Origin: Drosophila persimilis
Taxonomy: Eukaryota; Arthropoda; Insecta; Diptera; Drosophilidae
DNA length: 64,000 bases
Assembly: GCF_003286085.1 (NCBI RefSeq)
Contig: NW_020825332.1
Coordinates: 1-64,000, forward strand
Direction of reading: 5' to 3'
Positions within the stretch are counted from its first letter, which is position 1. Every line of letters begins with the position of its first letter. This document shows, in pieces, positions 1 through 11,050 of this stretch. The notes under the pieces were generated by a model. The model saw nothing but the letters and a program-made list of their open reading frames with translations, was not told where the DNA came from and did no database searches. The position numbers were made by a program, and so were the translations under genes.

Positions 1-519
1 TACCCCTTTGCAGCTTATGCCGCAGACATTGCTCCCCCAAAAGAAAGAATAGAACCTCGTCCCATCATTTCAATCTATTTTTTCTCCATTTCTTCCATTT
101 GATTTGAATTAAAATAAGTTACGTGAGCAGAAGGCAGACGGCAGAAGGCAGAAGGCAGCCAGCCGCCTGACATTTTCATTTCACTTGTATCTGAGAGATG
201 CAAAAGCCCCATGCCCAACCCCCCGCCCCCTGTAGGTCCCTAGGGTCTCCAGGCGGAGGGAGGAGAGTGCACTATGCCCCCCAGGGAGAAGGCGGAAGAG
301 GAACGTCGGGGCGGGGGGAGGGTTTGCTTGCCAGAGGGGGTGGCTGTCGGGTGACCCAAATTCATTTAAAAATCGATCGATATTTCCCTTCGTTGCATTT
401 CTCTCTGCTATTCTCAGTCTCTCTATCCCCCTCTCTCTCTCTGCCCCTCTCTGTTTCCTTCTCTTTTCTCTGTGACCAAAAAAAGGGCAAAAGTATATAG
501 AGCATACGCTATACTATAA

Positions 520-545
520 TATATATACTAAATATAGTATATATA
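520..545. repeat. AT-rich perfect inverted repeat
   Basis: Arms TATATATACTA and TAGTATATATA are perfect reverse complements around a 4-base AATA loop. The surrounding 490-570 is almost purely A/T, so a chance low-complexity hairpin is likely. Confidence 0.6.
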
Positions 546-1885
546 CTACACCATATATATGTATATAAGTAGGGTACATAGTCCATGTGGCATGTGGCAG
601 CAGCGGCAGCGGCAGCGGCAACGGCAGCAGCAAACTGCATTGCAATTATTGTGAAATTCTACTACAATGGAAATTTCTACAACGTTTTCCACTTCCCTTT
701 CCCTTTCCCCCTCTCTCTCCACAGCCGTCTCTTTCGTTCGTTTTTCCGGTCTACGTCTACGTCTAAGTCTACGGTTACGTTTCTACGTCGTCCGTGTGGG
801 TGTGTGTGTGGGCGTGGGCGTATGGTAGGCGTGTAGGCGTGACTCTAGGCCCATTGTTTAAGTGGGAATTGTGGGTGGTAGCTTTTTGTGGGCTTTTTTC
901 TTCTATTTTTTTTTTTTGTTTGTTTGATGATGGCCCAACAGGCAGCACCGAAAGCGTATTCTTTTGTCCTCCCTCTCTCTCCCTCTCTAGAATTTTCTAT
1001 AGCTGCCAGAGAGCCTTTCCTTCCACCAAAAATATATAATATATCGTAGTTCTTTCTCGAAAGTTTTCTCCTTCCTTTGGATACTTTTTCTTATGAAATA
1101 AATGATGAAATGCTGTAATTGATGGCTGAAATGTCTTCAGGGAAACAAGCAACAATTAGCTTCGATTTAGGGATTCGAAAATAATAACAATAATAAGAAA
1201 CGGACAAGGATCCCTCAGGGATGAAGTGAAAGAGTGATACGTTGGAGCACAAGCTACAAGATATCCTTTGTATCCTTGGGAGAGTTGGAAGTGCATAGAT
1301 CCACAGATAGAAAACTTTAGAAGTTTTCTGAATGGGATAGATCTTTAGGTGTCTTTCAGCTGCAAATGCCTATTGAATACTAGTATCTTTCAATTGGTAA
1401 TGGATTGCATGTATCTTTAAGATAAACATGCGAGTATGGAACAAAAGTATCGTCTTTCCTCATACAGATGCAGGGCTTTCAGATGCGAATGGACACCTCC
1501 CGCGCCTCTGGAACTTTAGTTGAACTTTGAAATTTCGTAGGATCTATATTGCCTTGAGAAATGCGAAACTTTTTCAATATACCAATACCCTATGCATATT
1601 CCTTGTTGCCTTTTTGTGGTGCAAACAACCAACCCCTCTATCCCTCTACCTTTCTCTCTTGCTCTTTCTCTGCTTAAAGTTGCAACTTCTGTGGTGTTTT
1701 TTTTTTTTTGGTGGTATTTTGTATTGTTGCTGCTGTTGCAGCGTCGCGTCGTAGCTGACGTTGGGAAAACTCATTACGATGCCGCATGAGTGACATTTCC
1801 ACGCTGTCAACATGACACATTTCATAGAAAGATATACACTTCCCTTCCGCCCACCGACCACCGCCCAGAGGCACACGACGACGAC

Positions 1886-1931
1886 TGTGTGCGTGTGTGT
1901 GTGCGTGTGTGTGTGTGTGTCTGTGTGTGTG
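1886..1931. repeat. (GT)n microsatellite
   Basis: A TG dinucleotide run interrupted by single C substitutions. Confidence 0.95.
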
Positions 1932-2262
1932 GCACATGCAACCGCATTCCCTGACATGCAAGCCGCACAGTGGCTTAATGCCACCCCCCTACGCCCTCCG
2001 CCCTGCGCACTACAGAGAGCCCTTCGACCCACTCATTCCTTGGGGCTCATCATCAGGGAATTACAACGCATTTCTTCACTTTCGCATCGCTGGCTTCTAA
2101 GCAGCTTATTATTGGTGTGTGTTTTTCGTGATGTCTTTTGTTTTGTTTTGTTTGGTTTTTTTTTTGCTTTGTGCGAAAATTGAATTTTCTTTTAGGTCTC
2201 TCCCACACTCCACACACCATCCACTCCGCCCCGCTGTGCGTGTCAGAATGCATCGCTACGTC

Positions 2263-2283
2263 CGTTGCCGTCTAATGGCAACG
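2263..2283. repeat. Inverted repeat CGTTGCC-N7-GGCAACG
   Basis: Seven-base perfect arms are separated by seven bases. The half-sites match RFX half-sites, but the spacer is wider than the 1-3 bases of an X-box, so no function is assigned. Confidence 0.4.
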
Positions 2284-3352
2284 CATGTCAACATTTGCTG
2301 AGCTTTTGTGTTTAAATATTACTAATACGACATGTTGTCGTGCCACATGATGGGTTGCCAGAGGAGGATGAGGAGAAGCGGGGGCTTGAGTGGTGATTGT
2401 GGGGCGTGTGTGAACGCACAACTCCCCCTATTACGGGCGGGGGCTCCTAATTGAATTATGTTCTGTGAATGTTTTGCGATGATTAAAAAAAGGAAAAGCC
2501 AACAAGAAAGGAGAGTTCACGATGGATGCGATACCCTTTCCAAGGCATCGATTGTTGGGGTTTGCATGGAGAACAAATAAAGTAAGAAAGAGATTAGAAA
2601 CAATGAAGAACGAACCTTTAGAAGAGTGAAAGTTGATGAAAAACAGATCGAAGCTATGGAAAATATCAGGAAATATTCAGAGAAGTACTCGCGGAAGGTA
2701 AACCAGAGTCCTTAAAATCAGAACTGTCCTTGTGTCTGGCTCACTATCGCTTCCAGCACAACTGTACCTTCACTCCAGGAGAACTAAATGATTGGAACGA
2801 TGGAATGAAACGATAGGCAACAATTATCCCTCTATCCACGCGAAAAAAGGCATGCCAAACCACACAAAAAACAGGGTATTTTCGCATAAATGTCAGAGAC
2901 CTGGAAGTTGAGAGTACTTTTTCCTGAATTAAGTTGTCAGCGAAGCGGCGACAGGTCGGTCGCAGGTCGCTTGGGTCAGGGTCAGATATTAGAGGGGAGG
3001 AAACGAAACGAAACGGAACGGAACAGAACGCACGCGATGGATGGAAATCGAAATGGAAATGGAAAGAGGGGTAGTGGTAGGGGTAGGGGGAGAGGGAGAG
3101 GGAGAGGAAAACTGCTGGCGCGGGATATGCAATTACAGATGCAGTCATAATACATTCGAGTTTTCCTTGAGGGCGGGGGAAAAACTTTTGAATTGTTGTC
3201 GCGAGTCAAGAGTTCGATGGGGCCAATGGGGCGGGACGGCGGGGACGGGAGGATGGGAGGATGTGGCAGTGCCACCTGCTGTGCAGAATGAAATTTACAA
3301 TGAATTCGAATGGAAAAGTTTAATTGAAAGCTAGCCAAAAAAATACCAGAGC

Positions 3353-3378
<26 letters not shown>
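3353..3378. repeat. (GA)n microsatellite
   Basis: An uninterrupted GA run, which is a potential GAGA-factor or CLAMP binding tract. Confidence 0.95.
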
Positions 3379-3387
<9 letters not shown>

Positions 3388-3639
3388 CTAGATTAAGTCG
3401 GAGGCTGAATCCTGGCGGCAGATGCTAACTGAAAAGATAGTTGCAGGAAGAAAAGAAAAGCCGATGAAAATGAAACGAAATGAGAGGCAGAAAGAAGAAA
3501 AGCTGCTGCTTCTGCTGCCGCTGCTGTTGCACAAAAGATGTGTTGTTTGCTCTGCAGTTAAATTAAATGAAAAAGTTTACAACTTTTTTAATGAAATCAT
3601 TTTCCATGCAGTACTACAGAGAGGCATAAACAAAACGGC

Positions 3640-3690
3640 CCAAAACCCGAACCCAAACCCAAACCCGAGCTCGAGCTCGAGCCCGAACCC
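3640..3690. repeat. Short tandem AACCCG/AACCCA and GAGCTC units
   Basis: Degenerate hexamer repeats AACCCG and AACCCA followed by three overlapping GAGCTC palindromes. It is a local simple-sequence expansion. Confidence 0.8.
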
Positions 3691-4193
3691 TAGCCCCATC
3701 CTGTCCCCTGATAGGGCGAGGAGGTTGCATGCAACAAAAGAAAACAAAACTCTGCAGAAAAGAACAGAAGAATGGGCGCAAAAAGTTGCATGCAACAGAA
3801 GGAAGCGAAAGAAGGAAGTGTGTGTGTGGAGAAGGATATGCCTTGTGTTTATTCTTAAGTTTTTTGTCTTTTATTTGATTTTCCAAAGGGAGAGAGATGT
3901 GCCTCCGCTTTTCTTTAAGCGTTTAATGTGTCGTATGCGTAATCGGAGCTGGTATCGAGGGAAAGCGAATCGAAGGGGCATTCAAGTGTGCGAGAAGGGA
4001 CAGGGGGCAGGGGGCAGGGGCCTCCAGGAGCATCAGCCAAAGGCTAATGATGCTCATCCACTTGGCATACTCTCGAAACCCATGGATGTCCTTGGCCAAC
4101 AAGAGTCGACAAGGGTCGGGAATGTGTGTCATGGCACAGCCACACAAACGCACACAAGCACACGCACACATGTCTGTGTGTCCCTATCTCTGG

Positions 4194-4216
4194 ATGTGTG
4201 TGTGTGTGTGTGTGTG
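4194..4216. repeat. (GT)n microsatellite
   Basis: A TG dinucleotide run. The 60 bases upstream carry a mirror-like CA-rich stretch. Confidence 0.95.
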
Positions 4217-5343
4217 GATTAGCTAATCCAACTGTCACTTTCAGGGACGCAGCCCGCGCGATAGAGAGAGAGAGAGAGCAAATGGCTGCGGGAATTATGC
4301 CAAAAATAAAACGAAAACCATAACCGAAAACCCCCCGGAAAAACCAGGAAGGTTAACCAACAAAACACACAAACAGGCAGCAGTCAGCAGGTCCCCCAAG
4401 GCATCTCCAGAAAGAAGGGTTCTCCGAACAATTAAAGCTTTAAGTCGGAAATCGGCATCAAGAGCATAAACTCTTTTGTACCAATTAATAATTTCCCGGA
4501 ATGCGATGGGATCTCGCGCTAACGCGATGGCTAACAGATTTCCACGAAATGCATCGAATGTCAGCGAAGGGGGAGGATGGCTTTCCCCCCTTTGAAACCG
4601 TGGGACACCGATTCTACAGAAAAGCAACGATTGAGCTATGTTTTTCTTTGCACTTCCATGGAACTGGAGCTCAGAATGAAATCAATCCTCCATTGGGAGC
4701 TTAATATGACACCTGCCTGCCCCTTTGATCCATGAGGGGGAAATAATTGTTTCCCAGTACTTCTATAAATAAATATTCCCTGATTCCCTATACCTTGAAA
4801 TGTATCTTTTGGATACAACTGTCTTTTGATACGTTGTAAATCCAGGGATCGTATTCCACTAAAATCTTTACCAAAAGTATTCCTCCGATATACTCGTGTG
4901 TAAATTCACATCTTTTGCCCCCTTTTTCCCAGCCATTTTCTCTATTCCTTAATGCACGCATTTCCGTTTCCTATTTTCGTTTTTTTTTTTCTTTCTTTCT
5001 TTTTTTCCGAATCTTTCTTTTTCCATCATGAATTTTTATGTTTTATTGCAGCTGTTGCTGCTGTCAACACCCAGTGCTGCTCCAACTACTCCTCCCCTTT
5101 TATTTTTTGTACTTTTTGCCCCATGACAGCCTCCTCCTGCCACCTCTGCCGTTTTTCCGTGACAGCTTTTAGCTCCACCTCCTCCTTCCGCCCTGCTCCT
5201 GCCCTGCTGCTTCTCCTGCTGCCACTGCTATTTTCACGCTTTTATTGGCACTGTGATTTCTGGTGACTGAATCCCAGCGGAGGATTACGCTTCAAGGCGC
5301 ACATAACTCTCTGATGCTCGCATCGCATTAATCATTGAGAAAA

Positions 5344-5348
<5 letters not shown>

Positions 5349-5376
<28 letters not shown>
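5349..5376. repeat. (GA)n microsatellite
   Basis: An uninterrupted GA run about 480 bp upstream of the coiled-coil gene. Confidence 0.95.
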
Positions 5377-5379
<3 letters not shown>

Positions 5380-5856
5380 TGCAGTTTAATTTGGCATGAA
5401 GTGCAGTCGCGGTCTGGGGCTCTGTTCTCGGGCGGGTTCTATCGGTAGTTAAGCGGTTTATATGACCGATAACAACCTGTAAGTCCGTAAAGTCATATCG
5501 CGTTTGATGACTGCACGGCGTTGCTCGGCTCGGGCACGGCACGGCACGGCATGGCACCCCCGTAACGATGCGATGCTGCGGCGACTTTTATGGCGTCATA
5601 TTTTTATGGGTTGCATGCAGCACCGATCACCCCCTGTGGATGACATTCCACTGGATGGATTCTCGATGTAATGATGGCCATATCTTTTATGAAATGCAAG
5701 CGACATTTTTGTGCGGAGGTCAATCATACAATGTTTGAGAGAACAAAGTATACCCAGAGTATGCGACTTTCCGACTTTCCGACTTGTGAAATTTCCAAAT
5801 CGAATATTGTTTTCCAAAATTCTAAATTCAAAACAACTCGATAAAATTCCAACCAA

Positions 5857-6513
5857 ATGGCCAATGTCGAGGATACACCGCCAGGTGCCGGAACCGAGGA
5901 TACACCGCCAGTTGGCGGAACCGAAGATGCAGATGCGCCTGAGAAAAAAGATACAGATGCAGTGGAGGCACTGGAAACAGAAGAGGGGGAGACCTCAAAG
6001 GAAGCCGAAGAGCAGGCAGAAAACGATCCAAAGGACGGAGGAGAAAAGCAGGAGGACGTCGAAGAAGAAGATCCATTCGAGCACCTGGACTCGAACGGCG
6101 AGGACACGGAGGAAGAGCAATCCCTCTATAGAGAATACCTATCGTTAATCAAAGAAATCGATTGCCAGAATGGCATCATTCAGGACCTGAAGAACCGCTC
6201 GACCGAATTGAAGCAGAAGGCGTGCCGATCCAGGAGCGAGAGCCATGAATTACAGCGTCTACTGCTGTGCCAGGAACAGGAGAATATACGACTCCGTACT
6301 CTGATCAATCGAGCCGTGCAGCTGCAGAATTTCGGCTCCCGGCGGCTCTACGGGGAAGTGGAGCTGGAGATAACGGACTCCGAGCAGACGGTCTTCCTGG
6401 CTGGCGCTGAGCTTGCGAATATGCGATGTCCTAGCTATTCAAAGACTGCTTCGGTGGCAGGTTCCTGGCAATTGGATTCAGATTCGGACGATGATGGGTT
6501 TTGCAAGCCATAG
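5857..6513 (+). CDS. Acidic coiled-coil protein, single exon, 218 aa
   Basis: This is an uninterrupted 218-codon ORF in non-repetitive sequence with balanced codon use, unlike the surrounding DNA. I do not recognise the family. Residues 1-90 are strongly acidic and probably disordered. They open with a 9-residue tandem repeat (EDTPPGAGT at 5-13, EDTPPVGGT at 14-22) that is also visible as a 27-bp DNA repeat. Residues 89-153 look like a coiled coil, with heptad-spaced L/I at 95, 98, 101, 108, 111, 118, 132, 135, 144, 146 and 149. A compact segment at 160-192 includes RLYGEVELEIT, and the tail ends in acidic DSDSDDDGF. No signal peptide or membrane segment is visible. The start is the first ATG in frame (CCAA-ATG-G context), preceded by an A/T-rich leader. 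Overlapping AATAAA signals lie 15 bp past the stop. Intronless genes nested in long fly introns are often testis-biased; that is inference only. A scaffold or cytoskeletal role is possible but unproven. Confidence 0.85.
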   Translation: MANVEDTPPGAGTEDTPPVGGTEDADAPEKKDTDAVEALETEEGETSKEAEEQAENDPKDGGEKQEDVEEEDPFEHLDSNGEDTEEEQSLYREYLSLIKEIDCQNGIIQDLKNRSTELKQKACRSRSESHELQRLLLCQEQENIRLRTLINRAVQLQNFGSRRLYGEVELEITDSEQTVFLAGAELANMRCPSYSKTASVAGSWQLDSDSDDDGFCKP

Positions 6514-6527
6514 ACTTTGATTTGGAG

Positions 6528-6537
6528 AATAAATAAA
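6528..6537 (+). terminator. Tandem poly(A) signals of the coiled-coil gene
   Basis: Two overlapping AATAAA hexamers start 15 bp after the TAG stop and are followed by a T-rich stretch (6537-6556), as expected for a short 3' UTR. Confidence 0.7.
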
Positions 6538-7344
6538 GTTTTGTAGAGTTTTTTCATTTCAAATATGAAGAAAAGTCTTCGAAGAGTCGAAGCCAGAGAC
6601 CAGAGAGACCAAAGACTTCTGGGTTCACACCATACCCATACCCATTCCAATTCCACCATTCCCCGTTTTCTAAATGAATTTTCGAATCAAAAATAGACAA
6701 AAGAACAGGAATATCCATGAAAATGTCATCATTCGTTCGCCAATTATTTCTGGATCCCCTCTTTTAAGTCCCTTCTTTGGCCAATCTGTTTCGGGGTGGG
6801 GGAAACCTTACTTAACCCCCAACTAAGTTTAGTATCCTGTTCTGCGCTTAGTATCTCAACTAAATGTCATCATTTGGCCATCAGTTGGTTGGCCAGAAAG
6901 CTTTCCGGTCGCAGGGGGACCCTCTTTCGCATCATTGCCAAGACATTTCACACTTCAGAGGAGAGTCCATGGCACCCTATACAGCCGTACCCAGACCCAT
7001 ACCATTGCCACCCATCAATTTGCTGCTCATCATCCACACGACGCAACGATGGGGCATGCCATGGAGGTGGTGGGGCAGCAGCTCATTGAGCAATTCATTC
7101 AATCGGCGAATTCAATAAAGTACAACTAATAAAAAGAATAAAGAAAAATCAAACTCTCGACAAATGGTGAATGGGGAGCGGGGAACGGGGAATGGGGAAT
7201 GCGGAATGGTAATGGAAAATTGTGCAAGGAACAACGAGAGGCAGAGAGGGAGAAACAGAATTACAATTTTCTCGCCATTTGCTGTCTTATTTTCTTCTAT
7301 CTCCTCCTATCATAATTCCAAAACAGCAGAGGGCGCGCGAAAGG

Positions 7345-7374
7345 GAGAGAGAGAGAGAGAGAGAGAGAGTGTGA
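7345..7374. repeat. (GA)n microsatellite
   Basis: A pure GA run of about 30 bases. Confidence 0.95.
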
Positions 7375-7879
7375 AAGAAAATCCCGCGCATTTCGCGTGC
7401 CACCCCATCGCCAGAGAGTGCGGAGCGGCGTTAGTGGTCCATCAAATGCTTGTAAACAAAGCCAGAAAACGACAATGGGAATGACGAGAACGATGGGCCA
7501 TTGGCCATTACATGGAACATGGATCGACGATGCGAAATGGGAATGAAACGGGTGGGGAAGCAGCGTAGCGCATTCCAAAAGGGTGGCAGAATCGAAGGGT
7601 ATACGACGTGGCAGGGTCAGGTGCCGAAAAGAGAACACCACAACGATGCCACGTCACAATTCAAGGAGTGACCAAAACCCGAACCTAACCTCACCCCATG
7701 CACACGATATACCCTGCCTGTAAGCATGTCTCGGGGGAGAACGGAACCCGAAGTACAGTCGGAATGGCAGAATATATCCCAAATGGCGGGCGAAGTGCAG
7801 GCAATGGCAATGAGCACAAAAACAAAACGAATGTTTTTTTGCCCCCAGACAGAATGAGGGGATCAAAGCAAAACACGCA

Positions 7880-7902
7880 ACACACACACACACACACACA
7901 CA
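7880..7902. repeat. (CA)n microsatellite
   Basis: A pure CA run. Confidence 0.95.
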
Positions 7903-10747
7903 GACAGTAAGAGGAGCAAGCGAGACAGACAGACAGTCGTAGCGAAACGAAACGAAACGAAGGGGAGTCCGGGTCGTAGTCGTCGTCGTCTCGGGGAACA
8001 ACAGTTGTTGCCGCTGGGGACTGGGACTGGGACTGGGGCTGGGACTGTGCTCCTGTTTCTCGTCTCTGCTTCGAGAACTGACTCTCGACGCCGCCGCTGC
8101 CGTTGCCGTTGCCGCTGTGCCACGCCCATTCACTGCTGGCGCATCATCACTTTTCTCTCTCTCTCTCTTTCTGTGTCTCTTCTGGCCTTCTCTTTGTCTC
8201 TGTTTGTAGTCTGGTCAACGTCAAAACAAAGTCAACTCTGGCTTGAAACAGCAATACCAAACAACAAAAAAAGGGAACGTTTTTGGCGCGAAAGAGGGGA
8301 ATTATAGACGCAAAGAATACCCTAACTATAAGACATACATACATATGTGGTCTTAAGAACTATGTATGGATTTCCTGGGAATTCTGGAAAATTTATTATC
8401 TTTTTATTATAGAAGATTGAAGGACTCTCGTACAGGCCCTCTCATAAGGCTTTTCCAGGGAAAGCCTACAAGTTTCTGCCTTTCATTCGAGTCCATCGTA
8501 CCCTTACAGAGGGTATGCAAAAGGGGAATGTTTTTGGCGCGCAAATCCAGAAAGCAAAAGAGGAAGAAGCGGCAGCGTCGACTGCGACGTCACCTTGCGT
8601 CCATTCAACCCGCAGACCGTCGCAGTCCCCCCACAGGGGAGTGGAGTGTACCCCAGACACAAAAAAAAATACGAAGCAACAGACAGACAGACAGAGAGAG
8701 AGAGAATAAGAGTGAACGGGAGAGGGAAGACAGAGAGTAAATTTCATTTAACTGCCGCTTCGATTCGATTCCATTCCATTTTCCATTTGGTTCTGTTTTT
8801 CGGGGTGGGGGGACCGTCTTCTTTCCCCCCACCTCACCCCCACCCACTTTTTGTACTGTCTGCGGCTTCAGGGGGGTTTTTTGTTGCTGTTGTTGTATGC
8901 GCCTGTGCGCCTTCCCACGTTTACTGCCCATCTCTTTTGCTCTTCTGTATAGCTCCGTCTCTCTCTCTCTCTTCTCTTCTGTATAGCTGCGTCTCTCTCC
9001 CTCTTTTGGTGTTCTGCATAGCCCCGTCTCTCTCTTTCGAGCCATGACATGTGCAAAAAAGCCCAAGCAGAAGAAGAAGAATTCTTTGTGGCGGCCACGG
9101 CCTCCGATCTACTAGTCGAGGCGTAATTATGGTTCTTCTCTGACGAGAACAGCGTCTCGAAGAATCAGAGTTCGATGCACCACCACACCATAAGCTGCCA
9201 CACAACAAGAGGCAAGAATCAAGCAGAAGGGGCACAGAAAACACTGAAAAAAATAACAGGGGGGGACAGAAGGTGCAGAATCGCAAAAGCGTCTCGTGTT
9301 GATGGTTTTATATCTAACAGATGCCACCTTTTACATGTGGATGACTCTCTACTCTATAGAACGATCCAGCGATCCAACGATCCAGCGATCCACTGATCAG
9401 GATGCGGTCAGATGGGGATGGGAATGGGGATGGGGGTTCGGTTCTTATGTTGAATGGTGTGCTAGGAAGATCATCGAGAATGGGGGAATTCCTGCTTCTG
9501 CAGTGCCATAAAAATGGAATGCATTGACTTGAGTACTAGATGACTAAGAAGGTTGTTAACCCACAAATGAGTTCAAAGTTCTTTCACGGCGCAGAGAATG
9601 GGAATGGCGTAGCCGCCTTTATGGCTGTATATTAACCAAGAAGTACAGTCGATACAAAATGCTTTTGGTACCTTTTTATCGGTATTTAAGTCGAACAAAG
9701 AAATTCCTCAACCACAAGCAGGGATTTTCCCCGTTGAAGATGTTTTACTGGTTTCGAGGAAGGAGGATGGGTCGTGGGTGCTTAAAAGTGTCTAAAGATT
9801 AGTGATTCATAGATGCAAAGCCCATCTGGAATGGATGGGGAATGCTCAGAAGAGGACTTTAAAACGAGAAACACCTGTAGCCTGTCAACATTCCCCCAAT
9901 CTGCGGAAATCTCTCAGCGAAGTACAGTCTCGTCGTTTAGCCGTGAACATTTATGGATTAGCCTGGTGTATGCCTGCTGTGAACTTTGACCTTTTGCGAC
10001 CCCTTTCTCTCGCTCAACAAACAAACATGAGCAATAATGCCTCCTCCCCCACCGTCGAAAAAAGATTTGACACTCCCCATTTTCAGGAGTGAACGTGAAT
10101 TGCGTATCGGTTTTTTTTCGCTTTTTCGCTCTTTCTGTTGTGTTTCGGTTTCGAGAAAAGTTTTCTAAATTAATTTCGCATAAAAAAGTACCCCCCCAAA
10201 AAAAAACAAAGAGCAACAGCCACAAAAGAGGCAGGCGCCATAAAATTTGATGTGCAACTGATGATGGGCGGGGAGAGGCTGGGGGGCGAGGCTCTTGGAG
10301 GATGTGGCCTCTGGATGAGACGACGACGCACCCACAAAGGTCACACAGAGCCGGAGACAGGGGTGGCGGGGGGAGAGGCATTCAGCATCATCGTCTGAGG
10401 GTCAAAGTTCAGAGACGCGTAAATTTTTGTACGCCGCTGGGGGACACACCGCGTGCTGTTTGTGTTGTTGGGGCAATCATGCCATTCCGTGGCTGTCGTC
10501 TGGAAAACTTCGCTCCTTCTGTCGGACAGAGGACAACAAATCATTTGGAGTGGAATATTGTCGTCGTCGTCTGGCGTTGTCTACGCACCCGAAAACACAG
10601 CAGTAATCGACAAGGACCGTCGACAGCTGCAGACGCGTTGCGAGAGTACTTTCCGTCGTTCTGCGATTACTCCGCATCTTAGAATCCCATCCTCCTGGTG
10701 GAGCTGGGGTTCCGTTTGAGACGCTGTTTCAGAGTTGAGTGCGTGAC

Positions 10748-11050
10748 ACGATATTTGGGCAATTATCGAAAGGTGTGAGGGCTGATTGGGATAACTAAAT
10801 CGATTAGTCAGCGATAAACGAAGAATGTATATTAAAAATCAAAATGAAGCGATACTTCTGATTAAATTAATCGATAAACCAATCTGATATCGGTACCTTT
10901 AGCCTTCTTAATCTATACTTTTGGCTTCTTAGTCGATAAATCGAAGCACGAATCGATTAACCGATACGTTTTGAAGGCCTTAGAAGAGTGTTAGCCATTT
11001 TTTCCCCCCCCCCGAAATATCGAAAATCTGTAGTTAAAAATCGATTTAAA
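10748..11050. promoter_or_regulatory. CGATA/ATCGAT-rich island
   Basis: CGATA occurs near 10748, 10813, 10849, 10871, 10934 and 10962, with ATCGAT or TATCGA copies between. Clustered CGATA is the known recognition pattern of the Drosophila insulator protein BEAF-32; DREF uses TATCGATA. Binding here is inference. Confidence 0.4.

Larger units (their letters stand above)
1..5700. other. Non-coding stretch, no gene seen
   Basis: The stretch holds an AT-rich hairpin, (GT)n and (GA)n microsatellites, long pyrimidine tracts (700-780, 4950-5060) and G-rich runs (3060-3110). Open frames here are driven by simple repeats or are too short and compositionally random to support. It looks like Drosophila intergenic or intronic DNA. 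Confidence 0.6.
6560..10740. other. Non-coding stretch, no firm gene
   Basis: The stretch contains (GA)n, (CA)n, a GATCCA-type tandem (9361-9395), AACGAAACGA-type repeats (7942-7960) and CTGGGA repeats near 8020-8045. A short frame ends at 7129 beside three AATAAA-like signals (see findings). No other ORF is convincing. Confidence 0.55.

Noticed and set aside
3422..4222. 266-codon plus-strand frame
   Set aside because: Crosses purine tracts, AACCCG repeats and a (GT)n run; it ends in a Cys-Val repeat.
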